Shown here one piece after another: positions 53,712 through 64,000 of a stretch of 64,000 bases of DNA. Position numbers and translations under genes: made by a program. Position 1 is the first letter of the stretch. Each line of letters starts with the position of its first letter. Below the pieces are notes generated by a model that worked only from the letters and a program-made list of their open reading frames with translations, was not told where the DNA came from and did not search any database. The stretch comes from Catenovulum agarivorans DS-2. Its GTDB lineage: Bacteria; Pseudomonadota; Gammaproteobacteria; Enterobacterales; Alteromonadaceae. The stretch covers positions 61,753 through 125,752 of the forward strand of contig NZ_ARZY01000008.1 in the NCBI RefSeq assembly GCF_000568405.1. The letters are read 5' to 3'.

Positions 53712-54818
53712 ATGGATGATAATACTTGCGCATGGCTGCGCATTAAGCAACTTGGTTTGCGCGGTCGTAAGTGGATGCAGCAGCTGGCTTTTCGGCCTTT
53801 ACACAAAGTTTTGCAAGATCCGGAACATAAGCTCATCCAGTATGGGTTTAAACCAGAGCATTTAACTGAATTAAATGCTCAGACCGAGCAATCAATCGAA
53901 CAAGAATTAAATTGGTGCCGCCAAAGTACCAACCACCATATTATTCATTGGCAACATCCAGCTTACCCTGAGCAACTTAAACAAATAGCTTCAGCACCTT
54001 TGGTTTTGTACGCAATAGGCGACATTGATTTATTACAGCAAACGCAAGTCGCTATGGTTGGTAGTCGCCATGCTTCGCATTATGGTGCCGACAATGCATT
54101 TGCTTTTGCCAAAGATTTAGCGGCGCGCGGAATTATTGTAACCAGTGGCTTTGCCAGTGGTATTGACGGGCAAGCCCATAAAGGAGCCTTGGCCGCTAAT
54201 GGCAAAACTATTGCGGTTTTTGGCACAGGGGTTGATGTGATTTATCCAAAGCGCCATCAAAGTTTATATCAGCAGATTGCTCAAACAGGACTCATTCTGT
54301 CTGAGTTCCCCCCAGGCACGCCACCACGGCCAAAACATTTTCCACGAAGGAATCGTTTGATCAGTGGTTTGAGTTTAGGCGTATTAGTGGTGGAAGCTGC
54401 CCCGAAAAGTGGTTCATTGATTACCGCAAATTATGCGCTTGAGCAGGGTCGTGAAGTTTTTGCCATTCCTGGCAGTATACACGACCCTCGAACTCAAGGT
54501 TGTCATCAAATTATTCAGCAGGGTGCTAAATTAGTAACGCAAACAGCCGATATATTAGAGGAGTTATCCGCTTGGCATTGGCAACAACAACCAGTAGAAA
54601 TTGAAAAAAATTTAGAAAAAACACAAAAAAGTGACAAAGAAAACTTCACAAGTCACGAATTGTTGGTTAACTTAGACTATGAGGTCACCTCTATTGATGA
54701 ACTGGTGGCAAGGACTCAGCAGTCAATCGAAGTAGTGTTATCTCAACTCTTGGATCTTGAAATTCAAGGTCTTATCGCTGCTACATCGGGTGGTTACATT
54801 CGATTGAGGAGGGAATAA
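53712..54818 (+). CDS. dprA: DNA-processing protein DprA (Smf)
   Basis: 368-residue single-strand DNA-binding and RecA-loading protein of natural transformation. The Rossmann-like core has MVGSRHASHYG, TSGFASGIDGQAHKGAL, GTGVDVIYPKRH, ISEFPPG-type LSEFPPGTPPRPKHFPRRNRLIS and GSLITANYALEQGREVFAIPGS. An N-terminal SAM-like part and a C-terminal winged-helix domain (NLDYEVTSIDELVARTQQSIEVVLSQLLDLEIQG) are present. It is followed four bases later by smg. Confidence 0.95.
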   Translation: MDDNTCAWLRIKQLGLRGRKWMQQLAFRPLHKVLQDPEHKLIQYGFKPEHLTELNAQTEQSIEQELNWCRQSTNHHIIHWQHPAYPEQLKQIASAPLVLYAIGDIDLLQQTQVAMVGSRHASHYGADNAFAFAKDLAARGIIVTSGFASGIDGQAHKGALAANGKTIAVFGTGVDVIYPKRHQSLYQQIAQTGLILSEFPPGTPPRPKHFPRRNRLISGLSLGVLVVEAAPKSGSLITANYALEQGREVFAIPGSIHDPRTQGCHQIIQQGAKLVTQTADILEELSAWHWQQQPVEIEKNLEKTQKSDKENFTSHELLVNLDYEVTSIDELVARTQQSIEVVLSQLLDLEIQGLIAATSGGYIRLRRE

Positions 54819-54821
54819 ATT

Positions 54822-55298
54822 ATGTTTGATATCCTCATGTACTTGTTTGAGAACTATATTCATAGTGAAACTGAAGTGTTTGTTGATCACGATCAGTTGA
54901 CTGATGAATTAATCAAAGCAGGTTTTGAAGTCGATGAGATTTATAAGGCACTCGACTGGCTTGAAAAGCTAGCCGATTTGCAAAACTCAGACGCAATTCC
55001 TTACCTAACTAAAAATTCACCGAACTCTTCGGCACGTATTTATACTGAAGAGGAAGTGATGCGTTTAGATGCACAGTGTCGCGGATTTATTATGTTTCTT
55101 GAACAAATAAACGTGCTCGACACCGAAACGCGTGAAATGGTGATCGACAGAGTTATGGCATTAGAAACACCTGAATTTATGTTGGACGACCTAAAATGGG
55201 TTGTACTAATGGTGTTGTTTAATGTCCCTGGGCACGAAAGTGCTTATACTCAAATGGAAGAATTGGTGTTCGAAGAACCTGATGGTCCATTGCATTAA
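54822..55298 (+). CDS. smg: Smg family protein (DUF494)
   Basis: 158-residue acidic cytoplasmic protein of the Smg/DUF494 family. Start [35 protein letters not shown] and end [13 protein letters not shown] are typical. Function unknown; almost always adjacent to dprA, as here. Confidence 0.94.
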   Translation: MFDILMYLFENYIHSETEVFVDHDQLTDELIKAGFEVDEIYKALDWLEKLADLQNSDAIPYLTKNSPNSSARIYTEEEVMRLDAQCRGFIMFLEQINVLDTETREMVIDRVMALETPEFMLDDLKWVVLMVLFNVPGHESAYTQMEELVFEEPDGPLH

Positions 55299-55333
55299 AT
55301 GACTTTCCCCTATGGAGCACCTTCTGGGCAGTA

Positions 55334-55882
55334 ATGACTAAAGATTCAGCTTTATTTAAACAATTTGATAGCAAGCGTGAATCCTGCCCGGAGTGTGGTG
55401 AAGATTTAGTGTTTCGTAACGGCAAAGCTGGCCCTTTTTTAGGCTGTAGTGCTTACCCAAAATGTGAATATACTAAAGCTTTACATCCAGAACATGATCC
55501 AGACTTGGATCAATTGATACCAAATTCAGAGTGTCCTGAGTGTTCTAAACCTTTGGCGGTCAAACATGGTCGATACGGTATATTTATTGGTTGTTCAGGT
55601 TTCCCTGATTGCCATTTTATCGACAACAAAGACAGCCAGGAAAATACTGATACGCAAATAGAATGCCCTAAGTGTCATCAGGGGCACCTACTCAAAAAAC
55701 AAAACCGCTTCGGTAAAACTTTTTATCCTTGTTCTGCTTACCCGAAATGCAACTATGCGGTTAACTTCCCTCCAGTTGCACAAAGCTGTGAAGCTTGTGG
55801 GTGGCCTATCATGTTGGAGAAATACTTGCGAGGTAAAAATGTACTGGTCTGCCCGCAAAAAAAATGTGGCCATAAAGTGTAA
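55334..55882 (+). CDS. Topoisomerase I-type zinc-finger protein (YrdD-like)
   Basis: 182 residues composed of four C4 zinc ribbons of the topoisomerase I C-terminal type: CPECGEDLV..CSAYPKC, CPECSKPLA..CSGFPDC, CPKCHQGHL..CSAYPKC and CEACGWPIM..CPQKKC. There is no catalytic domain. E. coli YrdD in the same place (smg-yrdD-tsaC) has the same build. Probably nucleic-acid binding; role not established. Confidence 0.92.
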   Translation: MTKDSALFKQFDSKRESCPECGEDLVFRNGKAGPFLGCSAYPKCEYTKALHPEHDPDLDQLIPNSECPECSKPLAVKHGRYGIFIGCSGFPDCHFIDNKDSQENTDTQIECPKCHQGHLLKKQNRFGKTFYPCSAYPKCNYAVNFPPVAQSCEACGWPIMLEKYLRGKNVLVCPQKKCGHKV

Positions 55883-55891
55883 AGTGTTAGG

Positions 55892-55897
55892 TATAAT
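55892..55897 (+). promoter_or_regulatory. Candidate -10 box for tsaC-hemF
   Basis: TATAAT in TTAGGTATAATGCC, 32 bases before the tsaC ATG. The -35 region is weak. The same 13-base string occurs upstream of the methyltransferase at 16434. Confidence 0.4.
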
Positions 55898-55928
55898 GCC
55901 GCTATCTACTATTTAGCTGTGTATTTCG

Positions 55929-57403
<1,475 letters not shown>

Positions 57404-57404
57404 A

Positions 57405-57821
57405 TTAATCAGTGTTGATCATGTGCGTCGCAAGCTGGTAAAAGCTAGCTTGCAGCTGGCGGCGCAATAATTTATCTGTAACCACTTCTTCTAACGCTTG
57501 ATTCATACATAACATCCATAAATCTCGTTGGTGAGCCGTTACCTTAAATGGTAAATGACGCGCACGTAATCTCGGGTGACCATATTTTTTTTCAAATAAT
57601 CCAGGCCCACCTAGCCAACCAGATAAAAATTCAAAAAACCTTACTCTTATGCTGTCTAGCGGCTTAGGATGAATATCCAATAAATCTTTAGCGTGTGGAT
57701 CATTTTCCATGAAATCATAGAAACGATTCGCAAGTAATCGTGTTGCGCTTTCCCCGCCTATCGCTTGGTAGGGTGTTTGCGGTTTAGTTGGTTCAGATAT
57801 GTTGAGCAGCTTTTTAAGCAT
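57405..57821 (-). CDS. Group II truncated haemoglobin
   Basis: 138-residue 2-on-2 globin. Features: PYQAIGGESATRLLANRFYDFM, FLSGWLGGPGLFEKKYGHPRLRARHLPF with the proximal-histidine region, and DLWMLCMNQAL with the conserved Trp at the G-helix. Family members bind O2/NO and protect against nitrosative stress. It is encoded convergently one base from hemF, and inserts with the next two genes between hemF and aroE. Confidence 0.92.
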   Translation of the reverse strand: MLKKLLNISEPTKPQTPYQAIGGESATRLLANRFYDFMENDPHAKDLLDIHPKPLDSIRVRFFEFLSGWLGGPGLFEKKYGHPRLRARHLPFKVTAHQRDLWMLCMNQALEEVVTDKLLRRQLQASFYQLATHMINTD

Positions 57822-57961
57822 AAAAAAATTGATAGTCGTTTAAAAAGGCTATTCTAACTTAAATCTACTGATGAGCAAAAACGCTGGCAGGACAAATAGC
57901 AAAATTGTTCTATGCTTATTCTTATCTCTCGAAGAATTTCACTAGGTATAGCTGGTCAATA

Positions 57962-59089
57962 ATGTATCGAGCGCTGAATTCAGTCAAATCTCCACATAGT
58001 TTATATGCATTAAAAATAATGCTGAGTTTATTATTATGTTGGCAGTTGTCCTATTCTACGTCGGCATATTCTCAACAAAAACAACCAATTGTTGCTTTGT
58101 ATATTCCGTTGGCTGATCACTATGCTGCGCTTGTTGCGTATGAAAAGTATCGTGAGCAAATGAAGTTTGCTGATTTTCAAATTAAACAAATGCAAAGTTG
58201 GGATTTACTCCGAGCATATTTTTATTCAGAGCAAGCTGATATGGCGTTTGTAATGAGCCCTCTTGCGATGGATATGTTTTTAGAACGAGCAAATTTTAGA
58301 TGGATTGGTTTAATGCATCGTGATGGGAATGCTCTGGCCATTAATGATGCTGTTGCACGAAAAGTCCGTTTAGCAACTAAACGGCAACAGCGTAAACCGA
58401 CCGCAGAACTTGCATTGGCGCTCAAAGAGTTGTCTCATCATCAAATTCGACCACTCGAGATTGCTGTACCGCATATTAAATCAACTCATTCGGTGGTCTT
58501 ATACAAGTTTTTATCTCAGTACAACGTCTCTGTCGGGTTTGATGTGCACAAAAACGTGGATATTCGGTTGGTTGGTATTGCACCGCCTAAAGCGCCCTTA
58601 CATATAAAAGCGCAGAGTAACCGAGGGATCGCGGCAGCATTTCAGCAATCGCTGCCTTGGGCTGATGTAGTTGAAACCGGTGGTTTTGGGCATGTTGCTT
58701 GGTATTCCAAAGACGTGTTGCAATGGCCTAAAGGACACGTTGAGTGCATTACCCTAGCAAAAGATGCTTCTATTTTGCATAAAAAAGATGCTGTATTAGA
58801 AGTTAAACACTTTATTCAGCAAGCTGGTGCGGACATAGAGCTGGCTAAGACTGAGGGTGGGGCTGCACTAGAACAAATTGTACAGATTATCCAAAAGCAT
58901 ATCCCTGCACATAACCGAGCTGCCGTAGTTGCAAGTTTGTCGCCACAGTTAAATGCGATTAACTATCATGATTTAGAGCTTGATAAAGCTGGTCTTGAAC
59001 TGGTGATGAAATACGCAGTACGTGCTGGCATTTTATCTCAACCTATCGATATTGAAGAGTTTGCCCTTGAAGAGGGTGAGTATGAATAA
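57962..59089 (+). CDS. NrtA/SsuA-like (NMT1 family) periplasmic binding protein
   Basis: About 375 residues with a signal region (hydrophobic MLSLLLCWQLSYS, cleavage near AYS-QQ). The PF13379-type ABC substrate-binding fold shows LYIPLADHYAAL, SEQADMAFVMSPLAMDMFL, LMHRDGNALAI, IAVPHIKSTHSVVLYKFLS and WPKGHVECITLAKDA, as in nitrate/bicarbonate/taurine-binding proteins. There is no permease or ATPase nearby. The 3' end overlaps the hybrid kinase start by eight bases, so it is most likely the ligand-sensing partner of that kinase. Start uncertain (57962 or 58019). Confidence 0.82.
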   Translation: MYRALNSVKSPHSLYALKIMLSLLLCWQLSYSTSAYSQQKQPIVALYIPLADHYAALVAYEKYREQMKFADFQIKQMQSWDLLRAYFYSEQADMAFVMSPLAMDMFLERANFRWIGLMHRDGNALAINDAVARKVRLATKRQQRKPTAELALALKELSHHQIRPLEIAVPHIKSTHSVVLYKFLSQYNVSVGFDVHKNVDIRLVGIAPPKAPLHIKAQSNRGIAAAFQQSLPWADVVETGGFGHVAWYSKDVLQWPKGHVECITLAKDASILHKKDAVLEVKHFIQQAGADIELAKTEGGAALEQIVQIIQKHIPAHNRAAVVASLSPQLNAINYHDLELDKAGLELVMKYAVRAGILSQPIDIEEFALEEGEYE

Positions 59090-62000
59090 TATTGGCCAAT
59101 CTAAACATAAAACTTATACCAAATTGAGCCGCAGGTTACTGTTATTCATTGTTATCCTCACCATAGTGCCGATTATCTTTGTATCTTTTGTTGGGTATCA
59201 GCAAGCTAAGCTAGGCCTAGCAGAGCAGGCAGAAGACAAGTTGAGGCAAACTTCTAGGTTGACGGTTAATTTTATCGACAATTGGTTTGATTATCGACTC
59301 ATGGACATAGCGAGCCAAGCACAATTACCCCACTATTGGCATTTGCTTGAGCAGCTTAGTTTAGGCTTAGCGCATAGTAAGCTAACGGCTGATGTTTATG
59401 TTAAATCGTATGCTTGGGCGCAAATAGTCCATGAGCACCAAGCACCGATTAGGCAGTTTTTTAATGGCTATGATTATATCGATGACCTCTATTTGATTGA
59501 TAGTTCAGGTAATATTCTCTTTAGCGTGCTTAAAGATAAAGACTTTGGACAAAATCTCTTTTCAGGTTCAGCTAACACCAGTCGTTTCGCGCAAACGGCC
59601 AAACAAACTTTGACGACAGGCAACACGCTATTTTCAGATTTTGAGTTCTATCCAACCAAAAGGCGAGGTAACTATCCAGTTTCTGGTTTCTTAACAGCAG
59701 CATTATTAACGCCAGAAGGTAAGCGCATTGGTGTATTGGCGCTCAAAATATCGCTAGAACGAATCTTAAACCTAATGGAAAGTTTGCCAGACCAAAGTTT
59801 AATCATGAACCAATATTTGGTCGACACTGACGGATACTTAAGAACGCCGCAAGATAAAGGCCAGTGGCAAACAGTCTTTGAGCAAGAAGTTGATTTTAGT
59901 TTGTTGATAGATGGGTATGACCTGGATTCAGATCTATACCGCTATAAAAATAATTTAGGTATTTCTGTGATCGCGGCTGTGCATGATATCACAGTGAAGA
60001 ATATTAGTTGGAAACTTGTCAGTGAAGTTTCGACTCAGCAGGTATTTTCTAGTGCAAATGGTATTGGTCTGATAACCATAGGCGTGGTGCTATTGACCAG
60101 CGTTATCGTGATTCTATTGGTATGGTTTCAAAGTAATAAAATTACCCAGCCATTGGTTGAGCTGACACGCTCAGCAAGCAAAGTCGCTCAAGGCCAACAA
60201 AACGTGAGAGTGAATGTATCAACGGGTGATGAAATAGAGCAGTTAGCGGATAGTTTTAATGACATGTTAGTGCAAAAGCATCAGCATGAGCTAAGCATTA
60301 TCGAAAAATCGAAACAATTAGCTTTGGTTGTTGAAAGTGCACAGGTAGGCACTTGGGATTGGCATGTCGAAGAGGATAGAATCTATGTCAACGATAAATG
60401 GGCTGAGATCATAGGGGCATATAAAACGGATATCGCCGATTATTCATTAAATATTTGGCTGGAGGGGGTTCACCCTGAAGATAAGTACCGAGTGTTTAAA
60501 GCTTTTATTCGGCACCGAAGAGGGAAAGCCAAACGATATGAATGTGAATTTAGGTATTGGCACAAAGATGGTCACTGGGTTTGGTTATTTGCGACCGGTT
60601 TAATTGTTGCGCTTGGTCAACAGCAACTGCCTGGGCGTGTGTTAGGTACGCATATGGATATTTCCGACCGCAAACAAGCTGAATATGAATTGATTGCTGC
60701 TAAGGAGTTAGCAGAGCAGGGGGCTAAAGCTAAAAGTGAATTTTTAGCCAGTATGAGCCATGAAATTCGTACACCAATGAATGGTGTATTGGGGATGCTC
60801 GGGTTATTAGTTGATTCAGAACTTTCCGCACAACAAAAGCATAGAGTAAAGATTGCCTATACCAGTGCAAAATCTTTATTGACGCTGATTAACGACATTT
60901 TGGACTTTTCCAAAGTTGATGCCGGTAAATTAGAATTGGAGCTATTAGATTTTAATTTACCACTGATGTTAGGTGAGTTTACTGAAGCGATTGCGTTTCA
61001 GGCTAACTCTAAAGGGCTCGAAATTATATTGGATTTGCGTGGCGTAAAACTCAACAACGTTAAAGGGGATCCGAGCCGTTTACGTCAAATTTTAACTAAC
61101 TTGGTCGGTAATGCGATTAAGTTTACCGAGCAAGGTGAAATTAGTATCAAAGTCGAATTGTCTGAAGTGGTAGTGAATAAGCAAACGCGACTAAAGCTGC
61201 TCTGCTCCGTTAGTGACACAGGGATCGGAATTTCTGCAGATAAACAAGCTTCGTTGTTCTTACCTTTTCATCAAGTTGATGCTTCAACCACTCGTAAATA
61301 TGGAGGCACTGGCTTAGGCCTTGCCATTTGCCGCAAGTTGGTGGAGTTGATGGAAGGACATATTCGAGTCCACAGCATAAAAGACAGAGGCAGTACGTTT
61401 TTGTTTGATGTTTTGTTAGATAAAAGTACTTTAGCTGAAGCCGAGATACCTAATGCAGATGTAACCAACATGCATGTTCTCGTAGTGGATGATAATCATA
61501 CTAATTTAGATGTATTTCGCAGCCAATTAGGTTGTTGGGGAATTAAAGTAACCGAAGCTTACAGCGGTCAACTAGCTTTGGATTTGTGCAAATTAGCTAA
61601 AGTTAAAAAGCCGTTTGATATCGCCTTTTTAGATATGCATATGCCTCACATGGATGGAGTTGAACTAGCAGAGCACTTTAAAGCTAATCCACAAACTCGT
61701 GATATACCATTAATCATGATGACCTCTTCTGGGCAACCAGGCGATATTCGCTATATTGCCGACATTGGATTTGTTGGTTATTTTTCCAAGCCGACAACTG
61801 CAACTGATTTACTTGCAGCTATCTCAATTGTGGTCGATGGGGGTGACGTATTGCAGCAAGCCAAGCCGCTAATTACCCATGAGTATATTCAAACACTCGC
61901 AAGTTCGGAACCAAAAAAACAAGCGGCCAAACCATTTGAATCAAGTTATAGCTGGACACAAGGAACTCGGGTTTTACTTGTAGAAGATAACCCCATCAAT

Positions 62001-62345
62001 CAAGCGGTTGCAGAAGCAATGTTGGGGAAACTGCATCTCACTATTGATGTTGCTGATAATGGTGTTCAGGCGTTAAAGATGCTCAATGCAGCAAACCAGA
62101 CTTGCCCTTACACCTGCATATTAATGGATTGCCAAATGCCAGAAATGGATGGATATGAAACCACACGACGTATTCGAAATGGCGATGCGGGTGAGGCGTA
62201 TAAAAGGGTAACAATTATTGCGATGACTGCAAATGCAATGGAAGGCGATAGAGAGAAATGTATTTCAGCAGGCATGGATGATTATATTGCTAAACCAATA
62301 GACCCCTTGGTACTTGAGAATAAGCTACTTAAATGGTTGAGTTAA
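59082..62345 (+). CDS. Hybrid sensor histidine kinase with dCACHE-like sensor and two receivers
   Basis: About 1087 residues from ATG 59082. First membrane helix about 18-38; large periplasmic dCACHE-like domain about 40-335; second helix about 345-366; HAMP; PAS_3 domain (VGTWDWHVEEDRIYVNDKWAEIIG); HisKA with MSHEIRTPMNG; HATPase with NAIKFTE, DTGIGI and GGTGLGLAI; receiver 1 (VLVVDDNHTNLD, FLDMHMPHMDG); receiver 2 (VLLVEDNPINQ, LMDCQMPEMDGYE). No HPt domain, so phosphotransfer must involve a separate protein. The start is within the end of the binding-protein gene, implying coupled synthesis. Confidence 0.93.
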   Translation: MNNIGQSKHKTYTKLSRRLLLFIVILTIVPIIFVSFVGYQQAKLGLAEQAEDKLRQTSRLTVNFIDNWFDYRLMDIASQAQLPHYWHLLEQLSLGLAHSKLTADVYVKSYAWAQIVHEHQAPIRQFFNGYDYIDDLYLIDSSGNILFSVLKDKDFGQNLFSGSANTSRFAQTAKQTLTTGNTLFSDFEFYPTKRRGNYPVSGFLTAALLTPEGKRIGVLALKISLERILNLMESLPDQSLIMNQYLVDTDGYLRTPQDKGQWQTVFEQEVDFSLLIDGYDLDSDLYRYKNNLGISVIAAVHDITVKNISWKLVSEVSTQQVFSSANGIGLITIGVVLLTSVIVILLVWFQSNKITQPLVELTRSASKVAQGQQNVRVNVSTGDEIEQLADSFNDMLVQKHQHELSIIEKSKQLALVVESAQVGTWDWHVEEDRIYVNDKWAEIIGAYKTDIADYSLNIWLEGVHPEDKYRVFKAFIRHRRGKAKRYECEFRYWHKDGHWVWLFATGLIVALGQQQLPGRVLGTHMDISDRKQAEYELIAAKELAEQGAKAKSEFLASMSHEIRTPMNGVLGMLGLLVDSELSAQQKHRVKIAYTSAKSLLTLINDILDFSKVDAGKLELELLDFNLPLMLGEFTEAIAFQANSKGLEIILDLRGVKLNNVKGDPSRLRQILTNLVGNAIKFTEQGEISIKVELSEVVVNKQTRLKLLCSVSDTGIGISADKQASLFLPFHQVDASTTRKYGGTGLGLAICRKLVELMEGHIRVHSIKDRGSTFLFDVLLDKSTLAEAEIPNADVTNMHVLVVDDNHTNLDVFRSQLGCWGIKVTEAYSGQLALDLCKLAKVKKPFDIAFLDMHMPHMDGVELAEHFKANPQTRDIPLIMMTSSGQPGDIRYIADIGFVGYFSKPTTATDLLAAISIVVDGGDVLQQAKPLITHEYIQTLASSEPKKQAAKPFESSYSWTQGTRVLLVEDNPINQAVAEAMLGKLHLTIDVADNGVQALKMLNAANQTCPYTCILMDCQMPEMDGYETTRRIRNGDAGEAYKRVTIIAMTANAMEGDREKCISAGMDDYIAKPIDPLVLENKLLKWLS

Positions 62346-62409
62346 TTTGCTCAAGGTTAAGTGATGAGTATACTAGTGGCATTGTTGGCATGAATAAGAA
62401 TTCACGAAA

Positions 62410-63216
62410 ATGGATAAGTACGCAGTTTTTGGCAATCCGATTGTACAGAGTAAATCGCCTTTAATTCATAGAGAGTTTGCCCGTCAATGCAAGCAAGATA
62501 TGCAATATGAGGCAATATGGGCACCAGATGATGGTTTTAATCAGGCATTGGATACTTTTTTAGCCTCAGGTGGTCAAGGTTGCAACATCACTGCCCCTTT
62601 TAAACAAGATGCTTTTGCGCGTGCTGATGTTTTGACAGAAGGCGCTCAGCTTGCAGAGGCAGTTAATACGTTAAAATTACTACCGGATGGCAAGTTACTT
62701 GGTGATACAACTGATGGTCCTGGTTTTGTTGGTGATTTATTGGATAACCAAGTTCAACTAAAAGGTGCGCGTATTTTACTGATTGGTGCTGGAGGAGCGG
62801 CTAGTGGAGTACTTAAATCTTTGCTGGAGCAGCAGCCAGATGAACTTATAATCTGCAATAGAACCTATAGCAAAGCAGCTGCATTGGCCAACAAGTTTTC
62901 ACCATACGGGAACATCAATGCTGTTGAAATTACTAGCCTAGCTGGCGACTTTGATTTAATTATCAATTCTACTTCAGCTGGCCTTTCGAAAACCTTACCA
63001 CCAGTTCCAGCGACTATATTCTCAAGCCACTCAGTTGTGTATGACATGGTTTATTCTGATCAGATAACGCGATTTAATCAATGGGCGAGTGAGCAGGGGG
63101 TTACAAAAACAATTGATGGTATTGGCATGCTGGTAGGGCAAGCCGCGGTTAGTTTTGAAATATGGCGAGGAGTTAAACCCGCAACACAACCCGTCATTGC
63201 TATGCTGAAAAAATAA
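62410..63216 (+). CDS. aroE: Shikimate dehydrogenase AroE
   Basis: 268-residue NADP-dependent enzyme of aromatic amino acid synthesis. N-terminal shikimate site GNPIVQSKSPLIHREFA, catalytic K65 in NITAPFKQDAF, DTTDGPGFVGDL (catalytic Asp), NADP-binding LIGAGGAASGVL and NRTYSKA, and C-terminal GIGMLVGQAAVSFEIWRG. Complete and normal length. Confidence 0.96.
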   Translation: MDKYAVFGNPIVQSKSPLIHREFARQCKQDMQYEAIWAPDDGFNQALDTFLASGGQGCNITAPFKQDAFARADVLTEGAQLAEAVNTLKLLPDGKLLGDTTDGPGFVGDLLDNQVQLKGARILLIGAGGAASGVLKSLLEQQPDELIICNRTYSKAAALANKFSPYGNINAVEITSLAGDFDLIINSTSAGLSKTLPPVPATIFSSHSVVYDMVYSDQITRFNQWASEQGVTKTIDGIGMLVGQAAVSFEIWRGVKPATQPVIAMLKK

Positions 63217-63226
63217 TCTAATTGTT

Positions 63227-63256
63227 AGCCTGTAAACCAAGTGTGGAATACAGGCT
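63227..63256. terminator. Hairpin between aroE and the carbonic anhydrase-like gene
   Basis: AGCCTGTA and TACAGGCT form a perfect 8-bp stem with a 14-base loop between the convergent stops (63216 and 63264). T runs are short. Confidence 0.5.
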
Positions 63257-63263
63257 CACTAAA

Positions 63264-63815
63264 CTAAAGCTCTTTTGGCAGCTGTTGTGCTAAATATTGA
63301 TCTTTGAGCTCAACATAATTGATTGCCGATTGTTTTAAAAAGGCAATTTCGTTATCGGTTAGTTTGCGTTTTTGTTGAACTGGGCTACCGACGTACAGAT
63401 AACCTGAGACTAGTTTTTTACCCGGTGGCACCAAAGAGCCAGCACCAATCATAACGTCATCATCAATTATTGCACCATCTAATACAATTGCTCCCATACC
63501 AATCAAAACGCGGTTACCAATATAACAACCATGCAGCATAGCTTTGTGCCCAACAGTTACATCATCCCCTATAATAAGGGGAAAGCCCTTTGGGTTAGCC
63601 TGACTGAAACGAGTAACGTGTAAAACAGAACCGTCTTGCACATTTGTTCTTTGACCTATCTTTATATAGTTAACGTCACCGCGAGCAGCTACTAACGGCC
63701 ATATACTAGAATTTTGGTCAAGGGTTATATCGCCAACCAGTACACTGCTGTCATCAATATATGCATTGTCAGCTACTGTAGGGGTGATCTTATTATAAGG
63801 GCGCACCTGATTCAT
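63264..63815 (-). CDS. Gamma-class carbonic anhydrase homologue (YrdA-like)
   Basis: 183-residue left-handed beta-helix protein of the gamma carbonic anhydrase family. Hexapeptide repeats run through the middle (SSVLVGDITLDQNSSIWPLVAARGDVNYIKIG, VLIGMGAIVLDGAIIDDDVMIGAGSLVPPGKKL). The three zinc-ligand histidine positions appear in SVLHVTR, VTVGHKAMLHGCYIG. Bacterial YrdA proteins are often inactive as anhydrases in vitro, so activity is uncertain. It lies next to aroE, as in E. coli. Confidence 0.92.
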   Translation of the reverse strand: MNQVRPYNKITPTVADNAYIDDSSVLVGDITLDQNSSIWPLVAARGDVNYIKIGQRTNVQDGSVLHVTRFSQANPKGFPLIIGDDVTVGHKAMLHGCYIGNRVLIGMGAIVLDGAIIDDDVMIGAGSLVPPGKKLVSGYLYVGSPVQQKRKLTDNEIAFLKQSAINYVELKDQYLAQQLPKEL

Positions 63816-64000
63816 ATTATGTCCTTAATCGATATTAGTTGTTGCCTAGCTGCAATAATACTAGCGCACTTCTCAACCAAACGAATATATTTTGTTGTAG
63901 TACAACTATTGTTAGTAGCTAAATTGGCTGTAGTGATGCGATTGGCAAGTGGTTTAGTGGCAAAAATGCATTAAAAATAGCCGTTTCGTACGTTAAATGA
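63816..64000. other. Window-end intergenic stretch
   Basis: 185 bases after the start of the carbonic anhydrase-like gene. A plus-strand frame of 51 codons (63822-63974) is open but has no ribosome-binding site or recognisable product, and I do not call it. In related genomes this position precedes an rRNA operon; nothing ribosomal is visible before the window ends. Confidence 0.4.

Noticed and set aside
63714..63974. 86-codon plus-strand frame at the window end
   Set aside because: Mostly antisense to the carbonic anhydrase-like gene, no ribosome-binding site, no recognisable product.

Overview
The window is a contiguous stretch of a low-GC gammaproteobacterial chromosome, most like a marine member of the Alteromonadales (Alteromonadaceae/Catenovulum-like). 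This is inferred from the gene families (DUF3087, DUF2489, YihI, cytochrome c4, TrkH/TrkA, a secreted PL7-type polysaccharide lyase with CBM32 modules) and from gene order (rsmB-fmt-def facing LysM-dprA-smg-yrdD-tsaC-hemF, then aroE and yrdA), which matches the usual gammaproteobacterial arrangement. No rRNA, tRNA, CRISPR, prophage or insertion sequence was recognised.

Layout. (1) 1-13.6 kb: a urea-use island, all on the + strand: urea ABC transporter urtABCDE, then urease ureDABC and ureEFG. It is cut into modules by arrays of 95-125 bp palindromic ERIC-like repeats between urtA/urtB, urtE/ureD, ureC/ureE and after ureG. (2) 13.5-22 kb: small proteins, an EAL phosphodiesterase, a periplasmic solenoid protein with a 19-residue histidine ladder, a SAM methyltransferase, dusC, a voltage-gated-type K+ channel, an ApbE-like flavin transferase and an orphan periplasmic binding-like protein. 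(3) 22-30 kb: ahpC-ahpF, two toxin-antitoxin pairs (YefM-YoeB and ParD-ParE), a DinB-family protein and the polysaccharide lyase. (4) 30-42.7 kb: dsbD, ubiE-ubiJ-ubiB, a second orphan binding-like protein, DUF416, cytochromes c, a long coiled-coil protein, DUF2489 and yihI, with a Csr-type regulatory RNA upstream of yihI. (5) 42.9-64 kb: a CHASE hybrid kinase, dgkA, yigZ, trkH, trkA, rsmB, fmt, def, LysM protein, dprA, smg, yrdD, tsaC and hemF. An inserted block follows (truncated globin, NrtA-like binding protein coupled to a hybrid kinase), then aroE and a gamma carbonic anhydrase homologue.

How the parts work together. UrtA-E import urea and UreABC hydrolyse it to ammonia and CO2, with UreD/E/F/G inserting nickel. 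Ubi proteins, cytochromes and DsbD serve respiration and envelope redox. AhpC/F handle peroxides. Two hybrid kinases, an EAL protein and the Csr-type RNA give a dense regulatory layer.

Most notable observations. A strong unlabelled CsrB/CsrC-type sRNA gene (13 GGA motifs, intrinsic terminator, GacA-like box about 170 bp upstream, yihI neighbour as in the E. coli csrC locus). The urea-island repeats form a mosaic family whose conserved core is two small hairpins with GGA in the loop, resembling CsrA-binding sites; one 10-mer is shared with the sRNA. A putative histidine-ladder solenoid. A binding-protein/hybrid-kinase sensory pair inserted between hemF and aroE.
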